A DNA stretch of 64,000 bases from Spirosoma panaciterrae DSM 21099 (GTDB lineage Bacteria; Bacteroidota; Bacteroidia; Cytophagales; Spirosomataceae): the NCBI RefSeq assembly GCF_000374025.1, contig NZ_KB893184.1, positions 186,001 to 250,000 of the forward strand, in the 5' to 3' direction. The translations under genes were made by a program, and so were the position numbers. The notes beneath the pieces are model-generated. The model ran no database searches, was not told where the DNA came from, and saw nothing but the letters and a program-made list of their open reading frames with translations. Positions 1 through 10,000 of the stretch are shown here, piece after piece (position 1 is the stretch's first letter; each line of letters begins with the position of its first letter).

Positions 1-400
1 GGTAAATGGCATCGAACGTTACGGAAGCGGTCCAGTTGTTGTGGCTGGTGCCCAGTCCGGCATTCCAACGGGGTGTACGATCGTCCATGCCATCCCAGAA
101 CGGGCGACCGACCAACTCGTTGAGCAGGGATTTGGCCCGGTCGGCATAGCGCTTGTCGCCGGTCAGGGTGTAAGCCAGCGCCAGTTGTTCCATGTTGCCC
201 CCTTTAGGCTCCGTGAGCCACTTGTCGCACCGCTGCCGGATGGCGTTCCAGCTATTGGCCAGCAACGTATCGGTTTTGATGCGCTCTTTCAACCGTTCGG
301 TTCGCTGTGGGGTATAGAACAGATACGGGTGCCCTTTCTGAGCCAGCACAGCCTGTGCACTACCAATCAGGGCAATCAGAATAAAGGAAATGATTTTCAT
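1..400 (-). CDS. Heparinase/alginate-lyase-like secreted protein, N-terminal part (runs off window)
   Basis: Reading the reverse complement from an ATG at 398-400 gives an open frame to the window edge (about 133 residues). It begins with a signal peptide (MKIISFILIALIG, cleavage after VLAQ) and continues HPYLFYTPQRTERLKERI, then LALAYTLTGDKRYADRAKSL, which resembles the first helices of the (alpha/alpha) toroid of heparinase II/III and alginate lyase proteins. These cleave acidic polysaccharides by beta-elimination in the periplasm. Its start overlaps the stop of the preceding gene (ATGA at 397-400 on this strand), so translation is probably coupled. The catalytic region lies outside the window, so polysaccharide-lyase activity is inferred from the N-terminus alone. 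Confidence 0.6.
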   Translation of the reverse strand, partial: MKIISFILIALIGSAQAVLAQKGHPYLFYTPQRTERLKERIKTDTLLANSWNAIRQRCDKWLTEPKGGNMEQLALAYTLTGDKRYADRAKSLLNELVGRPFWDGMDDRTPRWNAGLGTSHNNWTASVTFDAIY

Positions 401-2028
401 AATTCGAGAAAAAATGACCGTTCGACGGGGGGAGCCGACTGTACTTTCTGCCCTATGCTCGTGCCGTATTGCCACGCAGCCACGGTGACTTTCATGGGCA
501 TTTTGCTGCGGGGCGGAATGGCCGTAAACACCATTCGATTGCCGTCAACCACCGCCGGACCTTCTTTGATGTAATAGTGTACCGGCAACCGGGCATCCGA
601 AACAGCATTCAGGGGCAGCGATTTTATCCCGGCCTTCTGGTTCGGGATGATCGGGAACGTAATGGTTTGCGCCTGGCCTTCCCGGTTGGCGATGGGGAAA
701 CGCATGTCGACCTGCTGAACGATGCTTTTGTAGGTTTGATCGCCCTCATTCGAAGCCAGTAGCCAGATGTCGTTCGAGCGTTTGGGGTTCGCAAAACCCA
801 TGCGGTAAAAGCTGATCTGGAAAGTCGTATCGTTTACTTTTCGAACGGGGCCACAGATGCGGTCGATGGCAATGGGTGTGCGGGCGTGGTCCATGGCGGG
901 TTGTATGCGCGAGGTATCCGTGAACGTGCTTTTCAGGTGGAATGTGATTCCGTCGGCATCGGGCAGAAACGGAAGCTGGTAGTTGGCGTGTGCTTTCGTT
1001 GGTTTCAGGATTTGTCCATGCTGCATGAAGCCCAGATGTTGGGTTTTCTTTCCTCGGGCTTTGCGGTAAATGGCTTCGATAGCCTCGGCCATTTCCTTGT
1101 CGAAACACCAGCCTGCTACGCGCTTATCGCCTTTGTAAGCGGCATACGGAGCGGGTTTTGCGGTGGGTAAGCTATCGCGTCGCCAGCGATCCATCAGCCA
1201 GCCTTTTTTGGGGTCAATCGGGTTCAGCACAACAGTATCCTGCTGGCCCGACGTTTCAGGTAATCGATACTGAGCCGCTTTCTCAAGATACAGCGCCAGA
1301 AACCGAACCATGTTGTCAGAATGGTCGAAGTGGCCCCGACCGGCATCGGCCAGTAGGCTAAAGGGTGTAGCTGGATGTTTGGCTATGTAAGCAAAGGCCG
1401 GGTTCAGCCGATCTTCCCACCACTCATATTCACCCATCACCATCAGGCCCGGTACGCCATCGATGGTGCGTCCAGCCCAGTCGGGATTCGGGCGACCACT
1501 GCCCGTCAGGTTCGTCTGCGGAGCATCCCCGTGTATGGACAGCACAGCCAGGGTTCGGCCGGGATTCCAGGCGGCAAAATTCCACGGGTAACTGGCCAGC
1601 GCCGAATGGCCAATCGGCACTACAGGGGCAATTTTTAGTTCGGTATAACCCGATACGTCTGCCAGCCGGGTCATCATATCGGTAAATTCAACCCCGGCTC
1701 TTTTTGATGAACGAGTCGGATTCCAGTCGAAGGTTTGGTTGAACATGGGTGTTACCCAAACGATAGCAAAGCCCAGTTTGGTCATCGTTTTTCGAAAATC
1801 GGGCTGTTCAAAAATGCCTTCTTCGAGCATATTGTGCTGCCCGACCACGACGCCCCGCACGTATCGACAGTTGTCGGGAATCCACAAAAAAGCCTGTGGG
1901 TGATCGTTCGTTTCGGGCGACGTTACCGACTGAACCGGAACCGACCATTGCCACACCTGCGCCCAGGCCGAACTGTGCAGGCATAGCATTAACCCCAAAA
2001 CAACCGTTGTTATATTCCTGATAAGCAT
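397..2028 (-). CDS. Secreted alpha/beta-hydrolase-like protein of a glycan-utilisation locus
   Basis: This 543-residue protein has a signal peptide ending at about residue 24 (AWAQ). Residues 55-240 look like an alpha/beta hydrolase: RGVVVGQHN near an oxyanion position, a GHSALASYPW nucleophile elbow (Ser about 142), and HFDHSDNM (about 233) as a possible catalytic His. The C-terminal 300 residues have no family I recognise and may be beta-rich. Serine esterases in such loci commonly remove ester groups from polysaccharides; that role is inferred here. It is followed at once by the heparinase-like gene (4-base ATGA overlap) and lies downstream of GH97 in the same direction. A repeat-rich gap (2029-2334) separates it from GH97, so it may have its own promoter. 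Confidence 0.5.
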   Translation of the reverse strand: MLIRNITTVVLGLMLCLHSSAWAQVWQWSVPVQSVTSPETNDHPQAFLWIPDNCRYVRGVVVGQHNMLEEGIFEQPDFRKTMTKLGFAIVWVTPMFNQTFDWNPTRSSKRAGVEFTDMMTRLADVSGYTELKIAPVVPIGHSALASYPWNFAAWNPGRTLAVLSIHGDAPQTNLTGSGRPNPDWAGRTIDGVPGLMVMGEYEWWEDRLNPAFAYIAKHPATPFSLLADAGRGHFDHSDNMVRFLALYLEKAAQYRLPETSGQQDTVVLNPIDPKKGWLMDRWRRDSLPTAKPAPYAAYKGDKRVAGWCFDKEMAEAIEAIYRKARGKKTQHLGFMQHGQILKPTKAHANYQLPFLPDADGITFHLKSTFTDTSRIQPAMDHARTPIAIDRICGPVRKVNDTTFQISFYRMGFANPKRSNDIWLLASNEGDQTYKSIVQQVDMRFPIANREGQAQTITFPIIPNQKAGIKSLPLNAVSDARLPVHYYIKEGPAVVDGNRMVFTAIPPRSKMPMKVTVAAWQYGTSIGQKVQSAPPVERSFFLEL

Positions 2029-2163
2029 ACGTCGCGATAGGCTGACCTTTCCGCAGACAGGCCCAACAGTTTACGCTGGACTTTTCTGCGTCGGCAAGCT
2101 TCTTGCCAGGAAATAGACAGGTCGAATAGACTGATACCCTTGTCAGGGCTGATATTGACGAAA

Positions 2164-2333
2164 ATAAGAGCCTGTTTGAATTTTTGTAGGACAGGCTTTT
2201 TTGTCATTGCGACGCAGGAGCAATCTTCGGAGCATTCTCTTTTTAAGAGTCCCCGAAGATTGCTCCTGCGTCGCAATGACAAAAAAATATGCTTACTACA
2301 GGTTCCTTTTAGGAAATTCAAACAGGTTCTAAG
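2164..2333. repeat. Nested inverted-repeat element, MITE-like, about 170 bp
   Basis: The outer arms are AGAGCCTGTTTGAATTT (2167-2183) and its near-complement ending at 2330. Inside is a long hairpin whose arms begin TTTTTGTCATTGCGACGC (about 2198) and return as GCGTCGCAATGACAAAAA (about 2285), with an 18-base loop around 2232-2249. There is no coding potential. It starts 2 bases from the stop codon of the GH97 gene and could end its transcript. The core TTTTTGTCATT...AATGACAAAAA resembles the two-copy repeat at 4433 and 55094. Confidence 0.8.
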
Positions 2334-2334
2334 A

Positions 2335-4254
2335 TTAGTTGATTTCGTCGATGATGATTGCCTGGCCACCTTTGGCCTTCAGACTGACCGGAAGCGTATC
2401 GCCCTGCTTTACCGCAACGACTCGTTTCTGAATGCCCCCTGCGGCATCATCTTCGTAAAGGGTTGCCCGGTAGGATTTGCCCGGTGCCAGAAAATGCAGC
2501 GGCAATGATCCGGTCCAATCCGCTAAACCAGCCGCCGAGCCTACATACCACGTTTTCCCCTGTCGACGGGCTACGCTGATATACGTACCGATTTCGCTCG
2601 TCAGGTAATGGCTTTCGTTCCAGACGGTCGGCACTTTGGCAAAAAACTCGATCTCGCCCTCGTCGTTATAATCCGTCGGGTTGCCGTACCAGAAAATGGC
2701 CTGCAACGGACTGAAATACACAACCGACAGCGCCAGTTGCTGCCCCTTGCTGACCTGTAATTTGGTCTTCAGGAGGTTGTCGGTAAAGTAGCGATTTGTG
2801 TTGGGATAGCAGAAGGTGTAGTCGGCGGCACCAGCCAGAAAGCGGGTAAAGGGCAATACGGTATTATGAAATGCATCCGGGTTGTTTTCATTGCCCCGAA
2901 TGCCTTCCTGCGTCAGCAGATTAGGAAACGTTCGGCTCAAACCAGTCGGTTTGTAATTGTCGTGGATATCCAGAATGAATCCGTACTCATACACCTTTTT
3001 AATCGCTCCGGCCAGCCACGTAATGCCCTCCTGGGTCAGCCCGTCTACAAAACCGAACTTGAGTCCCGCAACGCCCCATTTTTTGTATAAGGGTAAGATT
3101 TCATCAAGTTTGGCCCGTAGCCCTACCCGATTCACGTACAGGATGACCCCTATGCCTTTTTCCTTTCCATGCTGAATCACTTTAGGCATGTCGATAGCCG
3201 GAATCACCTGTGTCGGGTCGGAGGTGCTCCGAAATTCGGCTCCGTACCAGCCCGCATCGAACATGATGTACTGAAACCCGTGTTTGGCGGCAAAGTCAAT
3301 GCAGTTTAGCCCACCCTGCGTGGTGAGCGATGAACGAATCAGCTTGCCCGGTTTTATCCAGTTCGGAATTCCTTGCGCCAGTGGCGGGCAGAGCCGCAGA
3401 GGAAGGTCGCTGAACTGATGCAATCCAATGGCCGAGGTTGCCACACTAACTGTACGCCAGGGCGTTTGGAAGTCGGCCGTTGTTTTAACGGAATCTTTTT
3501 CGAAAGTAACCGCCAGCGAATTAGTAACTGCCCCTTTCGCCAGAACGGGTTTTGTGTAGTTCGGGTTGTCGGCCTCACCAATCGACAGAAAGAGTCGTCC
3601 ATTGGTCAGTGTAGCCGGGAAATCACAGTTTTTTTTCAACTCACCAATGGCCGTTGGCGTAAAGACCGACTCTTCGTTGTACTGATAAATCGTGTAGTTA
3701 TCCGTCAGGGTAAAGGTGGTATGTTCCTGCCGGATTAGCCCGGCTTCGCTAGCTTTCTGTTTCGGCAACACGTACCGGAACGCCACACTCCCGTCGAACA
3801 CGCGGGCAACAACCTGAAACAAAACGGCTCCCGACTGGCAATCAAGGGTTAACTCGTTGTAGTTGTTCTGAATGACATCGTTTTCGCCGAGCGGCCACGC
3901 AAACTGCTCTTTATGCGGGCGAAGGCTCTGCTTTTTGATAACCGCGTTTTGCCCCACCGGCTCGCTGTTCAGTTGAAACCCAAGCGCCGACCAGCTCATT
4001 ATGGGCTCCCCAGCGAACAAAACCCGATATGTCAGCGATTTTAGTTCGTTAACGGTAACCTCTATACGCACTTTACCATCCGGCGAACTGGTTTGATAGA
4101 TCTTTGGTTTCGGAGAGGCTTTTGTGGACGTAATCGATTTATCGAATCTGGATATGGAACGGTGAACTGGGATTCCAAGTACCTGGCCAGTGACACACAC
4201 CAAAATGAGGCCGTAATATCCTTTAAAAAATTGATTAATAAGAAGTTGAGTCAT
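2335..4254 (-). CDS. Glycoside hydrolase family 97 protein
   Basis: The 639 residues match the length and three-part layout of GH97: a beta-sandwich N-domain (about 50-300), a TIM barrel (about 300-560) and a short C-terminal beta domain. A signal peptide covers about the first 28 residues. Typical GH97 stretches are visible: FQYIMFDAGWYG, HDNYKPTGLSRTFPN and LTQEGIRGNE. GH97 members are alpha-glucosidases or alpha-galactosidases of the periplasm. The segment LKFGFVDG has Gly where the retaining branch normally shows the nucleophilic Asp (KxDF-type), so substrate and mechanism cannot be assigned from sequence. It belongs to the minus-strand SusC/SusD locus. Confidence 0.85.
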   Translation of the reverse strand: MTQLLINQFFKGYYGLILVCVTGQVLGIPVHRSISRFDKSITSTKASPKPKIYQTSSPDGKVRIEVTVNELKSLTYRVLFAGEPIMSWSALGFQLNSEPVGQNAVIKKQSLRPHKEQFAWPLGENDVIQNNYNELTLDCQSGAVLFQVVARVFDGSVAFRYVLPKQKASEAGLIRQEHTTFTLTDNYTIYQYNEESVFTPTAIGELKKNCDFPATLTNGRLFLSIGEADNPNYTKPVLAKGAVTNSLAVTFEKDSVKTTADFQTPWRTVSVATSAIGLHQFSDLPLRLCPPLAQGIPNWIKPGKLIRSSLTTQGGLNCIDFAAKHGFQYIMFDAGWYGAEFRSTSDPTQVIPAIDMPKVIQHGKEKGIGVILYVNRVGLRAKLDEILPLYKKWGVAGLKFGFVDGLTQEGITWLAGAIKKVYEYGFILDIHDNYKPTGLSRTFPNLLTQEGIRGNENNPDAFHNTVLPFTRFLAGAADYTFCYPNTNRYFTDNLLKTKLQVSKGQQLALSVVYFSPLQAIFWYGNPTDYNDEGEIEFFAKVPTVWNESHYLTSEIGTYISVARRQGKTWYVGSAAGLADWTGSLPLHFLAPGKSYRATLYEDDAAGGIQKRVVAVKQGDTLPVSLKAKGGQAIIIDEIN

Positions 4255-4340
4255 CCGTTTTTAGGTCAGCCTATCTTTCAAGATACTACTTTCCCTAAAA
4301 TAGTCGAAAGACCACTATGCATACCCTTTTTTCCAATAAA

Positions 4341-4406
4341 ACAACTGAGCCATCCCATATCGTGAGCCTATTAGAGAGTAAAGGCAATGCGGGATGACTC
4401 AGTTGT
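4341..4406. terminator. 16-bp inverted repeat upstream of the GH97 gene
   Basis: ACAACTGAGCCATCCC (4341-4356) pairs with GGGATGACTCAGTTGT (4391-4406) with one G-T mismatch and a 34-base loop. It lies between the degenerate receiver gene and GH97 on the minus strand. It may be a terminator or attenuator, or part of the GH97 leader. Confidence 0.5.
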
Positions 4407-4432
4407 CTATAGTTCTTTTAGTGCAAAAACTA

Positions 4433-4538
4433 TTACAGCGTAATTTAAGTCTTCTGGTATTTTTTGTCATTCCGACCGGTCCGTCGGTGCGGTAGGAATG
4501 ATAGAAAAAGGCTTAAAAACTTTTATTACAGTGTACTA
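4433..4538. repeat. MITE-like dispersed palindromic repeat, copy 1
   Basis: This 106-bp imperfect palindrome is centred on TTTTTTGTCATTCC ... GGAATGATAGAAAAA, with outer segments TTACAGCGTAATTTAAG and CTTTTATTACAGTGTACTA. The reverse complement of 55094-55184 aligns with it along its length (TTAC, TATTTAAGTCT, TGTCATTCC, GGAATGAYAGAAAA, AAAACTTTTAT, TGTACTA shared). It contains no open frame. Its right end includes the stop codon of the gene at 4536-4940, so it probably also acts as that gene's terminator. Confidence 0.75.
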
Positions 4539-4940
4539 TATTGACGTTACTAAGTCTTTGAGTGCCGAAAGATCTAAGCTTGAATCTTTACAGTCTATAA
4601 CTCCAGCAACACCAGACTCTCTAGCACTTTGCACTATTTGTGTTAGTAATTCATTATTTGTGGCTTTTCCGGTATTTACATCGGCAATTAGTATAACTGG
4701 AGCCTTGCTAGTACATACCTCAACTGCACTAACGACTTCATCTACCTCATGGCTTCTTACGAGCAAAGAGTCTACACAAAACACTACCAGGTCAACCTTG
4801 TTATCTATTATCCATTCTGAAGCCTTTGAAAAAGATGTTTCATACTGAAAAATCCACGACCGCATATTTGTGTCAATTAGTCGTTTCGTTGTAGAATATT
4901 GACTCCCGACGAGAAGCACTTTGATGTAATTTAATAACAT
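4536..4940 (-). CDS. Degenerate CheY-like receiver (pseudo-receiver) protein
   Basis: The 134 residues follow the receiver-domain alternation: KVLLVGSQYST (strand 1), VDLVVFCVDSLL (strand 3), KAPVILIAD (strand 4) and GVAGVIDCKDSSLDL (strand 5). The acidic pair after strand 1 is Gly-Ser here, and the phospho-acceptor Asp position is Cys. Both are needed for Mg2+ binding and phosphorylation in true receivers, so this is probably phosphorylation-independent. There is no output domain. The gene is more AT-rich than its neighbours, sits alone between the SusD gene and GH97, and ends inside a mobile-type repeat, which suggests transfer. Family assignment rests on pattern and is moderate. Confidence 0.5.
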   Translation of the reverse strand: MLLNYIKVLLVGSQYSTTKRLIDTNMRSWIFQYETSFSKASEWIIDNKVDLVVFCVDSLLVRSHEVDEVVSAVEVCTSKAPVILIADVNTGKATNNELLTQIVQSARESGVAGVIDCKDSSLDLSALKDLVTSI

Positions 4941-5204
4941 TTAGGTATTGTTTAAAGAGTTACGAAAGGGCATCAATTGGATTAACTATTGGCTATCAAT
5001 AGTAGCCAATTTAACGGTAAAAATATATAAAAATTCTATACTGCCATAATTTGTCAGGTTTTATTCTAGTCATCCTCATTGAGCTTTTGATCACAAAATC
5101 TGGCTAGGCTCTAGCCACTAGCATGGCAGCCTGCAAACGATAAAAGTTTCCGAAAGAATGGGCATTGGAATAGGATTGAGTAAGCATTGTAGGGCAACAA
5201 GAAG

Positions 5205-5240
5205 CCCAGACTATCCATTTTTCAGGTTGGATAGCCTGGG
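5205..5240 (-). terminator. Terminator hairpin after SusD
   Basis: CCCAGACTATCCA (5205-5217) pairs with TGGATAGCCTGGG (5228-5240), with one mismatch and a 10-base loop, 31 bases downstream of the SusD stop. The remaining gap (4941-5204) has no gene or other clear signal. Confidence 0.7.
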
Positions 5241-5270
5241 AGTATCAAATTCAATAGATGCCAGTGGTAA

Positions 5271-7022
5271 CTACCAGCCCGGATTCTGGCTAAGCTGCGG
5301 GTTTAATTGTATTTGCTGCGTCGGGATTGGGAGGAGGTAGTTCTTATCGCTGAATGAGCGGCTCCCGTCCACAATCAGGTTCCCGTCGGCATCTTTGGCG
5401 GTTGAGGCTTGTGAAGGCCATAAGGTCTGGTATTCGGTGCCCGTCCATTTGATGCCAACCAGAGGCTGCTTCATTATGTCGGCGGCAGCCCAGCGTTTGA
5501 CGTCGTCGACCCGGAAGCCTTCGTAAAATAATTCTACGTTGCGTTCCCGGCGAATCTCGGTGCGCATATCCAGTCCGTTTGCCTGTACGAAGGCATTGCT
5601 CAATTTAGGCATTGACTTGTTGACGCGTAGCCGAACCAGGTTCAGCGATTTATCCAGATCAGCGTCCGTAATTGTTCCGTTCCGTTCAAATACGGCTTCA
5701 GCATAATTCAGCAGCACTTCGGCGTAGCGAATCACCGGGTAGTCGTAGCCTTCTTCGTTATCAGCCACGGCTCGTTCCGAAATCCATTTCTGATGAGCAT
5801 ACCCTCCGGTGGTGTTGTTATACGGTTTGAATGGCGATGCATACGCCGTGGCTCGGTCGGCAGCTCCACTAGTCCAGTCGACCCGGGGGTTGTTGATCCC
5901 AAACCAGTAGTAGCCATTGGGGACTTTCAGGGTATATTTCATTCGGTTTTCCCGATTCTGGTACTCCGAGTTCATGGTTGCATATCCTTTGAATAGCGGT
6001 GATTTCTCAATTGGCAACCCATCCTGACACAGAAACTGATTGACAAAGTTTTTGGTCGGCCCTAGCACCTGTGCCTGCCGGGATACGTTCTGACGGATTT
6101 GGCGCAGCGTCCAGTCGTAGCGATTCGCCAGGATATACTCGTTATTCGCGCTTTTGGTAAGGTTGGCTGGATTCGATTTCTGATTTTCCAGAATAAACAG
6201 GTATTTCTGGGCCGAATCGCCTAAGGCAGCCGGGGCAAACAGTTGGTATTGACCGCCCGTGATCACGGCCCCACTAGCGGCAATGGAGGCATCCAGTAAG
6301 GTGTTGGCACGGGCTGTATTGTTACGGAATTTTTGCCAGGTGCCTTCATACAGCGTTACCCGTCCCAGAAACGATTGTGCTGACTCTTTGTTAATTCGGC
6401 CCTGCTCCGTGGAGGCATTCTGGGCTGTTTTGGCCGGTAAAGCCGTAAGGGCCTCGTTCAAATCCTTGATAATAAAGTCAACCACGTCGTCCCGTGAGTT
6501 TCGCGGAGCCTGTAGCTCGGGAGAGGTAGTTCCCAGCGCCTTACTGACAATGGGAACACCGCCGAAAATCTGCAACAGATCAAAATAGACGTACGCCCGG
6601 AAAAACTTGGCTTCGGCTACGTACTTGGCTATTTCGGCCTGGTTGCCATACGTTGCGGCTTTATCGAGCAGATAGTTGATGGTGCGGATCTTGCTGTAGT
6701 TATTGTTGTAGTTGGCATCCGTTGTCGGTACGGTGTTCAGTCCCCGGCTGTAGGCATTCTGACCTGCTGCAAAGTCGCTTTTCAGGTCAGAATGGTAGTT
6801 TTGGGTCGAGCCGTTGGCATCGTAAAGCACATCGATGAACGAGCGCTCGTAGGTATAAAACTGGTTGGCCGCCAGCATAAAGTCATTGGGAGTTTGCCAA
6901 TAAGCCGCATCCGAAAGCTGGTCGAGTGGGTCCAGATCCAGCGCTTTGTTACAGCCATTCTGAGTCAGGGTTAAGGTGCCCGCCAGCAAATAGAGATATA
7001 GTTTTCGAAAGGATTTCATCAT
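5271..7022 (-). CDS. SusD/RagB-family glycan-binding lipoprotein
   Basis: SusD-type outer-surface lipoprotein that binds glycans and caps the SusC channel. A tandem ATGATG (7017-7022) is the likely start; a longer frame needs a TTG start and would spoil the signal peptide. The signal ends with a Cys in LTQNGC (lipidation site). Visible family features are the helical TPR-like region (EAKFFRAYVYFDLLQIFGGV) and the C-terminal RyaEVLLNYAEA and RRERNVELFYEGFRVDDVKRW segments. About 583 residues is normal for the family. The gene follows SusC by 70 bases and ends at a terminator hairpin. Confidence 0.93.
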   Translation of the reverse strand: MMKSFRKLYLYLLAGTLTLTQNGCNKALDLDPLDQLSDAAYWQTPNDFMLAANQFYTYERSFIDVLYDANGSTQNYHSDLKSDFAAGQNAYSRGLNTVPTTDANYNNNYSKIRTINYLLDKAATYGNQAEIAKYVAEAKFFRAYVYFDLLQIFGGVPIVSKALGTTSPELQAPRNSRDDVVDFIIKDLNEALTALPAKTAQNASTEQGRINKESAQSFLGRVTLYEGTWQKFRNNTARANTLLDASIAASGAVITGGQYQLFAPAALGDSAQKYLFILENQKSNPANLTKSANNEYILANRYDWTLRQIRQNVSRQAQVLGPTKNFVNQFLCQDGLPIEKSPLFKGYATMNSEYQNRENRMKYTLKVPNGYYWFGINNPRVDWTSGAADRATAYASPFKPYNNTTGGYAHQKWISERAVADNEEGYDYPVIRYAEVLLNYAEAVFERNGTITDADLDKSLNLVRLRVNKSMPKLSNAFVQANGLDMRTEIRRERNVELFYEGFRVDDVKRWAAADIMKQPLVGIKWTGTEYQTLWPSQASTAKDADGNLIVDGSRSFSDKNYLLPIPTQQIQLNPQLSQNPGW

Positions 7023-7095
7023 CAATGAGGTTTTTAAGCGTTTGGCCAACCAGAATCAAACGCTTTAGGATCGCGGTTGGCCAAAAACAAGTTCA

Positions 7096-10000
7096 TTAAA
7101 AGGTCAGGTTTACACCCAGGGTATGTAGCCGGAAGAAGGGATAACGCGTGAACGTTGCTTCACTATTGGCACGCCCCACATTACGTGTAGCTTCGGGGTC
7201 CCAGCCGTCGCGGATGTGGGAGATTTCCCAAAGATCATTGCCCGAATAATACACCCGTAGACGATCAACCTTGATCTTCTTGGTGATACTTACCGGTAGC
7301 GTGTAACCAACAACCAGATTTTTCAGCCGCACATACGCTCCGTTTTCTACTGACCAGTCTGAAATCTGGTAGTTATAGTTGTTATACGACGTAGCGTTCG
7401 TGCCTGTCGACAGAATTGGGTAGTAGGCGTCGGTATTGGTTGGTGTCCAGGTTTTGCCTATCCAGAAATCGGTTTGTCCCTGAAAAATTGAACCGAACGG
7501 TACGCGCCAGTTCCCTTCCCGGAAGATTGTCCGCTTCCCGACGCCCTGAAAGACCGCCTGAAAATCAAATCCCTTCCAGTTGGCCCCTAAATTCAGGGCG
7601 AAGCTGTAGCGTGGGTCATCCCGGCCCAGGTATTTCAAATCGCCGGGTACGGTCAGTTTCCCATCGCCGTTCAGGTCTTTGAAACTATTGTCACCGATGC
7701 GAACACCTGGCAGGGTGGAGGTGGTAAGAGGCATATTAATGTTGTTGCCAGGTGCCAGCGCACGGGCAGCCGCCAGTTGTTCGGCTGTCTGGATACGCCC
7801 AGCGTATTCAAGCCCGAAGTAAGAGCCAAGTGCGTAGCCTTCAACGTTCGCATTATACCCCTGGTTGATGACGTTAGCTCCGCCGTAGTTAAGCAAAATG
7901 TTCTGGTTGTCGGTCAGGCTGCCACCGATGCGGTAGCCGAACTCCCCAATCCGGTCATTCCATTGCAGCGATGCTTCCCAGCCCCAGGTTTTCAGGTGCC
8001 CAATGTTGGCTGTCGGGGCACTGGCTCCCAGTACGGCAGGGAAGGTCTGCGGCAGCAGCATGTTTCGGTTGTGCTTGACGAAATAATCGAAACTGCCCGA
8101 TAAACGGCGGTTCAAGACGGAAAAGTCGAGGCCAAAATTGGTGGTTTCGACCCGCTCCCAGGTTCGGTTCAGGCTAACCAGACTGGAGGTAGGTGCCACC
8201 GTGACAACTGGACTTGAACCAATGATCGGAAACCCGGCGCTGGTTGCCCCTGCGGTAGCCGACACATTCAGTAACTGAACATAATCGTACAGGCCAATAC
8301 CACTCTGGTTACCCACTGTTCCGTAGGAGGCCCGTAGTTTCAGATCGTTCAGAAAGGTAAGGTCCTTCATGAAACCCTCCTGCGAAATACGCCAGCCACC
8401 CGACACACCATAGAAGAGCTGCCAGCGGTTGGAGGCATCGAACTTCGATGAGCCATCGTACCGGGCATTTACTTCGAGCAGGTATTTCTGCTGATAGGCA
8501 TAATTGAAACGTCCGAAATAAGACCCGATGGCATAGTGGCTTTGCCGCTCATCAACGCTTTTTGTTGTTGCATCGCCGATGCCCAGATTCAGCGAGGGCA
8601 CATTGTCGTTCGCTATGTAGTTGGTGCGAGCCTGATACCAGTTTGATTCATCACGTTCGTAGTTGGTACCAACCGTGAGGCTGATATCATGATCCTGACC
8701 AAACGTTTTGGCATAATTTAGATACGCATTAAGTGTCGTGTAAGCATCTTTATCCAGCCGTCGCCGATAGTACGAGTTTTGCCGGGTTGGATTATCGGCC
8801 GCCTGAATAGTGCCCAGATAGTTATACCAGGAAATGACTTTTTGCTGCTCTTTGGTATCGGTAGCCGTCCAGTTATAACCAGCCTGCCCTACCAGACTCA
8901 GGTTTTTGCTTAACTGGTAGCTCAGTCGGAAGTTGGTAAATATGCGATTGTTGTATTCTTTGTTTTCACCACCCAGCTCGGCCTGCCAGTTTGGGCTGTA
9001 TTGCGTGCCCCAGGCATACGGTTTACCATCAATGGTCGATATCGGAAGGCCCGGTTGCTGGTACTGCCCCATCACATTGCCAATCAGTGTCGGCTGAATG
9101 ATGTCGTTCTTTTCCAGCGAAATATTTGATTCGAGTTTCAGCTTATTGGTAAACTGGTAGTCGTGCGTCAGGCGGATGTTGTACCGACTATTGGAATTCT
9201 TACCCCACTGAAGCAAGCTCCCGTCGTTCAAATAGCCCAGTGAAACCCGGTAGCCAGCCCGATCGCTCCGGCCCGAAATGCTTAAATTATGCTGCGTCGA
9301 CGTAGCATTGCCCCACAGCACATCCACCCAGTTGGTGTTAAAGAATGTCTGGTCTTTTACGTCGCCAAATCCGGGGTTCAGGGGGTTATTGGCTGGCGAT
9401 ACGGTTCCCCCGTTTGTATAGTCGATATAGCCCGATGCTGGCGGGTTAAGCATCAGTTGGCCGAATTTATACCAGAGAAACGACGTAGGGGCTACGCCAT
9501 AATAATCGTTGGTTGTTCCATCGACCAGCCCTTGTCCGAACTGTTGCACATTGATCAGGTGTGGTTGTAAGCCCGGCACTTTTTGCGAAACGGACCCGTC
9601 GTACTGAATGGTCGTTTTGCCCGATTTTGCCCGTTTGGTGGTTACCAGTACAACGCCCCCCGCAGCCCGTGCCCCATAAATAGCGGCCGATGCATCTTTT
9701 AGAAACGACATATTCTCGATATCGTTGGGGTTGATCGAGTTTAGTGCCGACTGACTGCTTACGGCCACGCCATCGATCAGGATGAGCGGCTCAGTGCTGT
9801 TGGTCGAAGTGGCCCCCCGAATCTGAAAATTCCAGCTGGCCCGGCCCGGAGCGGCCGATGATCGGGTTACGATCACGCCCGGTACCTGGCCCTGCAACGC
9901 CGACAGTGGGTTATCGACAACACCCCTGTCCTGAAATACTTTGTTATCAATCGTGGCAATCGACCCGCTCAGGGTAGCTCGTTTCTGCGAGCCATAGCCG

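Noticed and set aside
5158..5340. A 60-codon plus-strand frame
   Set aside because: It spans the terminator hairpin and the end of the SusD gene in antisense.
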